DNA of 11,127 nt from Treponema sp. (GTDB lineage Bacteria; Spirochaetota; Spirochaetia; Treponematales; Breznakiellaceae): NCBI GenBank assembly GCA_031276685.1, contig JAISMQ010000139.1, positions 1 through 11,127 on the forward strand, in the 5' to 3' direction. A program made the position numbers and the translations under genes. The notes below the pieces were generated by a model that was given only the letters and a program-made list of their open reading frames with translations, had not been told where the DNA came from and did not search any database. This document shows positions 1-5,799 of the stretch, piece by piece. The number at the start of each line of letters is the position of its first letter. The first letter of the stretch is position 1.

Positions 1-1244
1 CCGGGCCCGCCCGTCTTGATGGTGGCCGCGTACAGGCTGTTGATAATGCCCAGCGCCGCCGAAAGGCTGAACAGGGCCTCTATACCCACGGCGTCCCAGA
101 TGTAGCCCCCCAGCAGGGCGATCAGAATCGAAATGACGTGGTTTACGGAAACCCCGGTACTCAGGGTGGCGGTAACTTCCTCCTGGCTGGAGGCGATGGA
201 CTGGACGTACACGTTGCTGGCCATGCTGGCCATGGAAATAATCGAATCGAGCACGTAATTGACGCAGACCACCCAAAAGGCGACGCCCTGGGGAAAGATC
301 CGGTGGGCGAAGCCGTAGAGGAGGCAGACCCCCACGAGGAGCAGCGTATCGGTAACCATGACGAACTTGTAGCCCAGCCTGTCGATAAGCCGCCCCACGA
401 AGGGGCTCAGGATGGTGCCGAAGACGGCGCAGATCCCCAATAGCAGGGAAATTATGGAGGTGGGGGCACCGTAGTAGCGGATCAGCACAAAGGGGGCGAA
501 GGTAATAAAGATCTGCTTGCGGGCGCCGTAGAAGACTTCCAGCATATAGTACGTGGAAAACTTCCGGGCAAAGTAGAAACGCCGCCGCTTTGCCCGGATC
601 TCCGACTCCCGCAGCGCGGCGACGGTAAACAGCGCCCCCAGCATCAGGGCCAGGGAAACGGCAAAGATAATCCGGAACGGGAGGATATCGAAGCGGGTAA
701 AGCCCAGCCGGGTAATGACGGCGAAAAAGGCGGTAACGACCACAAAGCCCGCGATATTCCCGATATGCCCCAGCGCCCCGGTAATTCCCAGGACCGCGCC
801 CCCCTTCCCCTCCGCCGCCAAATTCAGGGAAAGGGTGGTCCGCACGGGCATGATCACGTGCTCCCCGACGCTGAACACCACCATGAAAATAACCACGGGG
901 AACAGGGCCTGCCCGGGGGGGTCCCAGGCGGGCATGGCGCAGGCGAGAAGGCCGGCCAGCCCGGCCGCCATAAAGCCTATGCCGATCTTGAAGATCCGGG
1001 CCTCGGCAAAACGGTACATCCCGGCCAGGATCAGCACCACGAGGAGCCCCGGCGTTTCCCGGAAGAATTCAACAATCCCGCGCTGGAAGGCGCTGATCCT
1101 GACGATGTCCGCCAGGTAGTTGTCCTGAATACCCCGGTAAAAACCGTAACTGATACCGAAAAGGGCCAGGACGCCCAGGAAGCGGCCCGGTTTTGCCCCT
1201 TCCTTGAAAACGCCCCCGGCACGTAAAAAACGAGGCAGGCCCAT
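1..1244 (-). CDS. Major facilitator superfamily transporter, C-terminus cut by window edge
   Basis: An open minus-strand frame runs from the start codon to base 1 without a stop, so only the N-terminal ~414 residues are visible. The translation is a polytopic membrane protein: repeated 18-22 residue hydrophobic segments (for example FLGVLALFGISYGFYRG and IIFAVSLALMLGALFTVAAL) separated by short polar loops. A basic cytoplasmic-type loop (RAKRRRFYFARK) sits between the two halves, as in 12-helix MFS proteins. The second half carries a short R-L-I-D-R-L-G-Y loop resembling the MFS loop signature. Substrate cannot be inferred. ATG at 1244 is preferred because GGA lies 7 bases upstream; an in-frame ATG at 1277 would add 11 residues and is the alternative. 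The gene diverges from the FKBP gene. Family call is confident, specificity unknown. Confidence 0.8.
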   Translation of the reverse strand, partial: MGLPRFLRAGGVFKEGAKPGRFLGVLALFGISYGFYRGIQDNYLADIVRISAFQRGIVEFFRETPGLLVVLILAGMYRFAEARIFKIGIGFMAAGLAGLLACAMPAWDPPGQALFPVVIFMVVFSVGEHVIMPVRTTLSLNLAAEGKGGAVLGITGALGHIGNIAGFVVVTAFFAVITRLGFTRFDILPFRIIFAVSLALMLGALFTVAALRESEIRAKRRRFYFARKFSTYYMLEVFYGARKQIFITFAPFVLIRYYGAPTSIISLLLGICAVFGTILSPFVGRLIDRLGYKFVMVTDTLLLVGVCLLYGFAHRIFPQGVAFWVVCVNYVLDSIISMASMASNVYVQSIASSQEEVTATLSTGVSVNHVISILIALLGGYIWDAVGIEALFSLSAALGIINSLYAATIKTGGP

Positions 1245-1281
1245 ACATTGTTCCGTCCAGGCAGGATGCGCGGCCATACGG

Positions 1282-1297
1282 CTGCGGAAACCCGCAG
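1282..1297. promoter_or_regulatory. Perfect 6-bp inverted repeat next to the MFS -10 box
   Basis: CTGCGG-AAAC-CCGCAG is an exact inverted repeat directly adjoining the proposed -10 of the MFS promoter and covering its predicted start site. It could be an operator or a small hairpin at the 5' end of the mRNA. No regulator is known. Confidence 0.35.
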
Positions 1298-1326
1298 AGT
1301 ATACGGCATCCGGCCCGCGTATTGAA
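1298..1326 (-). promoter_or_regulatory. Putative promoter of the MFS gene
   Basis: On the minus strand TATACT (1303-1298, 5/6 to the -10 consensus) lies 17 bases downstream of TTCAAT (1326-1321, weak -35). Transcription would start near 1291, giving a leader of about 14 or 47 nt depending on the start codon. The -35 overlaps that of the divergent FKBP promoter. Confidence 0.45.
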
Positions 1327-1350
1327 AGCGGGGATAATAGCGGCTATGAT
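1322..1350 (+). promoter_or_regulatory. Putative sigma-70-like promoter of the FKBP gene
   Basis: TTGAAA (1322-1327, 5/6) and TATGAT (1345-1350, 5/6) are separated by exactly 17 bases. The -10 box ends six bases before the ATG at 1357, so the usual start point, seven bases past the -10, falls on the A of the start codon. No purine-rich ribosome binding site lies between; the six bases are all C. Confidence 0.65.
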
Positions 1351-1356
1351 CCCCCC

Positions 1357-2034
1357 ATGAAAAACATCAAAAAATACGCGGCCCTGGCCCTCTGCCTGGC
1401 GCTGGCGCCCTCGATCTACGGGCAGACTGCGGCGGACGCCAAGGCGGACCGCAGCTATGCCTACGGCCTCGCCATCGGGTCCGATTTGAAAAGCATCGGC
1501 CTTGAATTCGACTACGACGCCGTTTCCCAGGGCATACGGGACGCCATCGAGGGGCGGGAAGCCCGTTTTACGATGGACGAGGCGCTCGCCCTGGTCCAGC
1601 AAAGCTACATGGCCGCCCTGGAACGCCAGACGGAGGAGAACCGCCTTAAAGAAATTCAGTTTCTCGAGGAAAACGGGAAGCGCCGGGGGGTTGTCACCAC
1701 CGCAAGCGGGCTCCAGTACGAGGTCGTCCGCGCCGCGGGGAAGGAAAAGCCGAACCCGCAGTCCGTGGTCCGGGTCAACTACGAGGGGACCTTTACCGAC
1801 GGGACGGTCTTCGATTCCAGCTTCGAGCGCGGGGAACCGTCGGACATCCCCCTGGACATGGTGATCCCCGGCTGGAGCGAGGGGCTCTGCCTGATGGGGG
1901 TGGGGGATGTCTACACCCTGTACATACCCTCCCGCCTGGGCTACGGCGAGGGCGGCGCCCAGACAATCGCCCCCTACACGCCCCTGGTCTTCAAAGTGGA
2001 ATTATTGGAAATACTGGCGGGGGAAGAAGGCTAA
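1357..2034 (+). CDS. Periplasmic FKBP-type peptidyl-prolyl cis-trans isomerase (FkpA/Mip-like)
   Basis: A 225-residue protein. Residues 1-22 form a Sec signal peptide (basic MKNIKKY, then a hydrophobic stretch to SIYG); C13 is not in a lipobox, so a soluble periplasmic protein is expected. Residues 25-110 resemble the helical N-terminal dimerisation and chaperone region of FkpA/Mip, with the charged helix ERQTEENRLKEIQFLEENGK. Residues ~115-222 are the FKBP domain. Pocket residues are present: Y142 of NYEG, D153 of DSS, VIPGW at 169-173 with the floor Trp, Y196 of GYG, and F212 in LVFKVELLEI. It should isomerise Xaa-Pro bonds and help fold exported proteins. The frame is open upstream to 1204, but only the ATG at 1357 gives a signal peptide and follows a promoter. 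Its stop overlaps the stop of the convergent gene. Confidence 0.9.
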   Translation: MKNIKKYAALALCLALAPSIYGQTAADAKADRSYAYGLAIGSDLKSIGLEFDYDAVSQGIRDAIEGREARFTMDEALALVQQSYMAALERQTEENRLKEIQFLEENGKRRGVVTTASGLQYEVVRAAGKEKPNPQSVVRVNYEGTFTDGTVFDSSFERGEPSDIPLDMVIPGWSEGLCLMGVGDVYTLYIPSRLGYGEGGAQTIAPYTPLVFKVELLEILAGEEG

Positions 2035-3221
2035 GGGCCCGCCGGCCCAGGATCGCGGGGCTTAAAACCGGCGCGGATAATCGATTCCAGGGAGTTTTCC
2101 TCGATCTTCACGATGGCCCGCTCCCGTTCAAAGCTTTCGCGGGAATCGGAGGCGTGGGCGGTGTTGACCATAACGTTGCTGCCGAATTCCCGGCGCACCG
2201 TCCCGCCCGGCGCCTTGAGGGGATCCGTGGGGCCCAGCACTTCCCGTATTCTCCCGATGGCGTTGATCCCCTCGTAGATCAGGATCATGCATTTTACGCT
2301 GCCCGGCTTGTCCTGGTCGCGGGGCAGGCAGGTATCGGGCCGTTTGCCGGACATAAAATCGATGATCCGGTAAAACTGATCCCGCGCGTATTCAATGCCC
2401 ACGCTGCCGACAAGGCTCTTTTCCGCTTCCATGCTCAGGTTCAGCTTGAATTCGCGCTCAAGGATCTCCCGCGCCTTTTGGCCGAAGATCGGGGAGAGTT
2501 TTTCCTTTAGCGCCTCCTCCACGGGGCCGTAAAATTCCAGGGCCCCGGCCAGGGAAAAGCGGTGGACCTTTATGCCCACAATCCGCAGGCCCGTGCGGGA
2601 AAACATGTCGATGATCGTCCCCGGCCGCGAGGATGCGTACTGCCAGTTGTCGGGTTTGATAATCACCAGGGTCCGCTCTATTTTTTCAGGCTCCGGGTAC
2701 TGCATGTTTTTGATGATGTTTTCCTGGTCTTTTAGAAATTCCGCGAACAGCGCCAGATCCCGGTCCGCCCATTCCTGGGTCCGGGGGGTAAGGACCGCAG
2801 GCTCAAAATAGCTTACCTTGTCCGGCGCGCCCGGCGCGTAGATAAGGTCCGCGTAGGTGTCCCGGATCGTTTCACCCGTAAGGGAATCAAAATCCCGGTG
2901 TTCCGGGTACAGGCGGCCGCAGATACCGGCAAGCTTTTCGCAGGGGTTTTCGCCCTGGAAGAGGAGCAGAAGGCTGCGGTGCTTCCTGCCCCCGGAGGGG
3001 GCCATGTTCTGTTCCACATAATCCGCCAGCAGCGACACGTCCAGGGGGCTCACCTCCCCCCGCAGGGAGGCGGCGAATTCCTTTACAAACGATTCGTCCG
3101 GGGCGATCATCTGGGCCCCCGCCAGTTCAAGATCCAGCCTGGAAAGCAGCCGGGCGATTACCCCCCCCGTGCGGCTTTTCGCGATGGTATAGGGAGTTAC
3201 CAATACGTAAGAAAGACTCAT
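2031..3221 (-). CDS. Two-domain nucleoside-diphosphate kinase-like protein; N-terminal domain degenerate
   Basis: A 396-residue protein, far longer than the usual 130-150 residue NDP kinase, which moves the gamma-phosphate from NTPs to NDPs through a phosphohistidine. Residues ~183-372 are NDPK-like: TLVIIKPD (KPD at 189-191), FY at 230-231, FMSG at 289-292, YEGINAIGRIREVLGPTDP, TVRREFG and NTAHASDS with catalytic His356. This domain has an insertion of roughly 50 residues around 235-285. Residues ~4-144 look like a second, decayed copy (YVLVTPYTIAKSRTGG at the start, TGETIRDTYADL near the end). A proline (P133) falls near the position expected for the catalytic His and no NxxH motif remains. 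CCGGAG five bases before the ATG is a good ribosome binding site. The gene is divergent from EF-G, and the stop codons overlap with the FKBP gene. Activity of the C-terminal domain is likely; the N-terminal role is unknown. Confidence 0.8.
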   Translation of the reverse strand: MSLSYVLVTPYTIAKSRTGGVIARLLSRLDLELAGAQMIAPDESFVKEFAASLRGEVSPLDVSLLADYVEQNMAPSGGRKHRSLLLLFQGENPCEKLAGICGRLYPEHRDFDSLTGETIRDTYADLIYAPGAPDKVSYFEPAVLTPRTQEWADRDLALFAEFLKDQENIIKNMQYPEPEKIERTLVIIKPDNWQYASSRPGTIIDMFSRTGLRIVGIKVHRFSLAGALEFYGPVEEALKEKLSPIFGQKAREILEREFKLNLSMEAEKSLVGSVGIEYARDQFYRIIDFMSGKRPDTCLPRDQDKPGSVKCMILIYEGINAIGRIREVLGPTDPLKAPGGTVRREFGSNVMVNTAHASDSRESFERERAIVKIEENSLESIIRAGFKPRDPGPAGP

Positions 3222-3226
3222 ACAAA

Positions 3227-3232
3227 CTCCGG
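3227..3232 (-). promoter_or_regulatory. Ribosome binding site of the NDP-kinase-like gene
   Basis: CCGGAG lies five bases upstream of the ATG on the minus strand. It fixes the start at 3221 and shows that Shine-Dalgarno initiation is used in this genome, which makes its absence at the FKBP, EF-G and PBP starts meaningful. Confidence 0.75.
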
Positions 3233-3253
3233 AAAACAGCGTGGCTTAATTCC

Positions 3254-3283
3254 AAAACCCCCGCCGCAGCTTTGCAGAGGGGG
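3254..3283 (-). promoter_or_regulatory. Leader hairpin followed by TTTT, possible attenuator
   Basis: On the minus strand CCCCCTCTGCA pairs with TGCGGCGGGGG (5 bp, one mismatch, then 5 bp including one G-T) around a 4-nt loop, followed by TTTT. It lies inside the predicted 68-nt leader of the NDP-kinase-like mRNA. Only four T's follow, so termination may be weak. Confidence 0.4.
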
Positions 3284-3295
3284 CGGAAAAATCTG

Positions 3296-3325
3296 ATTAT
3301 ATAATAATACTACAGCCGTTGCCAG
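3296..3325 (-). promoter_or_regulatory. Putative promoter of the NDP-kinase-like gene
   Basis: The minus strand has a perfect TATAAT (3301-3296) and CTGGCA (3325-3320, 4/6) with an 18-base spacer. Transcription would start near 3289, leaving a 68-nt leader with a hairpin and a Shine-Dalgarno sequence. Confidence 0.6.
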
Positions 3326-3354
3326 TTGAGTAGTTTTTTTTAAAGCTCTATATT
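3326..3354 (+). promoter_or_regulatory. Putative promoter of the EF-G gene
   Basis: TTGAGT (3326-3331, 4/6) and TATATT (3349-3354, 5/6) are 17 bases apart. The -10 ends eight bases before the ATG at 3363, predicting a leader of 0-3 nt. The -35 directly abuts the -35 of the divergent promoter. Confidence 0.55.
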
Positions 3355-3362
3355 GGGCTATT

Positions 3363-5381
3363 ATGTTAAGAAAGATGCGGAACATCGGCATTATGGCCCA
3401 TATCGACGCGGGAAAAACCACCACGACAGAGAGGATCCTCTACTACACCGGCAAAAGCCACCGCATCGGCGAAGTGGACGACGGCGAGGCCATTATGGAC
3501 TGGATGGAGCAGGAGCAGGAACGGGGCATCACCATCCAGAGCGCCGCCACCACGGCCTGGTGGAAGGGCTGCCAGATCAACATCATCGACACCCCCGGCC
3601 ATGTGGACTTTACCGCCGAGGTGGAACGGTCCCTGCGGGTGCTGGACGGGGCGGTGGCCATATTTGACGCGGTCCACGGCGTTGAGCCCCAGACCGAAAC
3701 GGTCTGGCGGCAGGCGGAACGGTACCGCGTACCCTGCATAGGCTACGTCAACAAGATGGACCGGACGGGGGCCGATTTTTTCCAGGTTTTGGCGGATATA
3801 CAGGCGAAGCTGGGCATCCCTACGGCCCCTGTCCAGATACCCATCGGCAAAGAGGGGGCCTTTGAAGGGGTTATCGATCTTGTCACGATGGAGGAGATCC
3901 GCTGGGACGGCCCCGAAGGGGAACGGCTTGTCCGCAATCCCGTCGGCGCGGGGCGGGAAGTCCTGGCCGCCGGATGGCGGGACAAGCTTATCGACGCGCT
4001 TTCGTCGGTTTCCGACCTGGTAACCGAGCGCTACCTGGGAGGCGGGGCGGTTGACGCGGAGCTGGTAAAACAGGAACTGCGGAAGGCGGCCCTTGGGCGC
4101 GCCCTGCTGCCCGTGCTGGCGGGGGCCTCCCGCCGGAACATGGGGGTCCAGCCCCTGATAGACGCCGTTGTCGATTACCTCCCCGCCCCGGACGAGGTGG
4201 CCCCCGCGCTGGGGCGCCATCTGAAAAAAGAGGAGGATATCCCGGTCCCCTGCGATCCCAGGGGCGCCCCCCTGGGCCTGGTGTTCAAGATTCAGAACGA
4301 CCGCGAGGCGGGGAGCCTGTGCTACGTCAGGATGTACTCCGGGGTCCTAAAGCCGGGCGCCGTGGTGTACAACATCGGGAAGCGGAAGCGCGAGCGGGCC
4401 AACCGCGTCCTTAGGATGCACTCGAACAAATCCGAGCCGCTGGAAGAACTGGCCGCCGGGGACATCGGGGTAATCATCGGGCTGAAGCTGGCCCAGACCG
4501 GGGACAGCATCGGCAGCGAGGGCTGGCCGGTGATCCTGGAAAAAATGTCGTTCCCGGAGCCGGTCATTTCCATCTCCCTGGAGCCCCGGAACCTTTCCGA
4601 TCGGGAAAAACTCGGCGAGGCGCTGGCCCTGCTGTCCCGCGAAGACCCCACGTTCACCACGAAGGAAAGCGAGGAAACCGGGCAGCTTATCATCTCCGGC
4701 ATGGGGGAGCTGCACCTGGACGTGCTGGTAACCCGGATACAGAAGGAGTACGGCCTTCAGGCGAAGGTGGGGAACCCCCAGGTAAGCTACCGGGAATCGG
4801 TGGGCAAGACCGTCGAATGGACCGAGCGCTACTCCCGCGTCATCGCGGGGAAGGAGAACAGCGCCGAACTGTCGCTGCGGGTGGAGGGCCTGGGGCGGGG
4901 ATCGGGGAACCGCTACGCCAGCGCCGTTACAAACCGGGCGGCGCCGCAGGCCGTCTACGACGCGGTAGAACGGGGGATCCGGGGGGCCTTCGATTCCGGC
5001 ATCGTCCTGGGCTACCCCTGCATCGACGTGGGGGTAACGCTGACGGCCCTGAAATACTCGGAACTAACCGGGACCGAATTCGCGTTCGAAGCCTGCGCCA
5101 GCATGGGCTTTGACGAAGCCTGCCGCAGCGCGGACCCCTTCCTGCTGGAGCCCATCATGGCGGTGGACCTGGCGGCCCCCCACGAGTTCGTGGGGGACGT
5201 GATGAACCTGATAACGGCGCGGGGCGGCCAGGTACTCAGCATGGATTCCCGGACCGGGTCCGATTACGTAAAGGCCCTTGCGCCCATGTCCAGGATGTTC
5301 GGCTTTATGACCGCCCTGCGGAGCGCGACCCAGGGCCGGGCCGGGTTTACGATGGAATTTTCCCATTTCGAGAAAAAATAG
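3363..5381 (+). CDS. fusA: EF-G-type translational GTPase (672 residues; probable paralogue)
   Basis: EF-G drives tRNA-mRNA translocation on the ribosome; some paralogues act in ribosome recycling. The five-domain order is visible. The G domain spans ~1-280, with P-loop AHIDAGKT (12-19), RGIT with Thr57, DTPGH (76-80) with catalytic His80, and NKMD (130-133). Domain II spans ~285-375 (from LGLVFKI), domain III ~385-460 (with GMGELHLDV), domain IV ~465-590 and domain V to the end (MFGFMTALRSATQGRAGFTMEF). At 672 residues it is about 20-30 shorter than typical EF-G. Spirochaetes are known to carry two EF-Gs, and this may be either; the isolated locus, without the str operon ribosomal genes, favours a paralogue. 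ATG 3363 has no ribosome binding site. ATG 3375 has AAGAAAG directly against it, too close for normal spacing. Confidence 0.92.
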   Translation: MLRKMRNIGIMAHIDAGKTTTTERILYYTGKSHRIGEVDDGEAIMDWMEQEQERGITIQSAATTAWWKGCQINIIDTPGHVDFTAEVERSLRVLDGAVAIFDAVHGVEPQTETVWRQAERYRVPCIGYVNKMDRTGADFFQVLADIQAKLGIPTAPVQIPIGKEGAFEGVIDLVTMEEIRWDGPEGERLVRNPVGAGREVLAAGWRDKLIDALSSVSDLVTERYLGGGAVDAELVKQELRKAALGRALLPVLAGASRRNMGVQPLIDAVVDYLPAPDEVAPALGRHLKKEEDIPVPCDPRGAPLGLVFKIQNDREAGSLCYVRMYSGVLKPGAVVYNIGKRKRERANRVLRMHSNKSEPLEELAAGDIGVIIGLKLAQTGDSIGSEGWPVILEKMSFPEPVISISLEPRNLSDREKLGEALALLSREDPTFTTKESEETGQLIISGMGELHLDVLVTRIQKEYGLQAKVGNPQVSYRESVGKTVEWTERYSRVIAGKENSAELSLRVEGLGRGSGNRYASAVTNRAAPQAVYDAVERGIRGAFDSGIVLGYPCIDVGVTLTALKYSELTGTEFAFEACASMGFDEACRSADPFLLEPIMAVDLAAPHEFVGDVMNLITARGGQVLSMDSRTGSDYVKALAPMSRMFGFMTALRSATQGRAGFTMEFSHFEKK

Positions 5382-5401
5382 GCAGAGCCCCTGACAAAGT
5401 C

Positions 5402-5791
5402 CTAGCCGATTCGGAACAGCTTTTTGAACAGCCCGGCAAGCCAGCGGAAGAAACGGCGGAAGGGGCCGGGGTTCCGCTGGCGGAAAATCCGCCGGGCGGC
5501 TTCGGCGGATTCTTCGGGGCTGAAATTCCGGCGCTGCAGATTCTCCTCCGCCTCGTATTCGAGCGGGGAAAGCCCCTCCGGAATATCGGCGATTACCGCG
5601 CCGATATTCCGCCAGCCCAGGGACTTGGCCGCCTCCAGGCGTCTGCCGCCGGCGATAAGGACGTTCTTCTTGCTGATCACGATGGGGCTTATCTGGCCGA
5701 ATTTCTTCAAGCTTTCCGCCAGGGCCCCGATATCCCCCATGTCCTGGCGGACCCGTTTTTTAACAACGATGTCCTTAATGGGAACCTGCAT
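5402..5791 (-). CDS. Mini ParB-like nuclease/CTPase-fold protein with cationic amphipathic tail
   Basis: A 129-residue protein. Residues ~1-97 match the ParB N-terminal domain: LAESLKKFGQISPIVIS, then AGGRRLEAAKSLG (GGRR at 48-51, the counterpart of the GERR box that contacts CTP in ParB), and ENLQRRNFSPEE (83-94, box II). The helix-turn-helix and C-terminal dimerisation domains of real partition ParB are absent, and no parA is nearby. Instead residues 110-129 (PFRRFFRWLAGLFKKLFRIG) alternate bulky hydrophobic and basic residues, as in a membrane-binding amphipathic helix. The start follows the PBP stop by six bases, and the ribosome binding site GAGGGG overlaps that stop, so translation is probably coupled. 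CTP binding is inferred from motifs; function is unknown. Chromosome partitioning seems unlikely. Confidence 0.8.
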   Translation of the reverse strand: MQVPIKDIVVKKRVRQDMGDIGALAESLKKFGQISPIVISKKNVLIAGGRRLEAAKSLGWRNIGAVIADIPEGLSPLEYEAEENLQRRNFSPEESAEAARRIFRQRNPGPFRRFFRWLAGLFKKLFRIG

Positions 5792-5793
5792 AT

Positions 5794-5799
5794 CCCCTC
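5794..5799 (-). promoter_or_regulatory. Ribosome binding site of the ParB-like gene, overlapping the PBP stop
   Basis: TGAGGGGATATG: the GA of the PBP stop codon is the first part of the GAGGGG ribosome binding site, followed by AT and the ATG. This layout suggests reinitiation by ribosomes finishing the PBP. Confidence 0.7.

Noticed and set aside
1244..1277. ATG 1277 as the MFS start
   Set aside because: No ribosome binding site, and the added MAAHPAWTEQC does not look like transporter sequence; kept only as an alternative.
1333..1338. GATAAT as the FKBP -10 box
   Set aside because: No -35 at a workable distance; TATGAT at 1345-1350 fits with TTGAAA at 17 bases.
1204..1356. N-terminal extension of the FKBP frame
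   Set aside because: It would hide the signal peptide inside the protein and would include both divergent promoters.
1069..1602. 177-codon minus-strand frame across the MFS/FKBP gap
   Set aside because: It is out of frame with the hydrophobic MFS translation and covers the FKBP signal peptide on the other strand.
3366..4220. 284-codon minus-strand frame under EF-G
   Set aside because: Shadow of the GTPase domain, whose motifs are clearly encoded on the plus strand.
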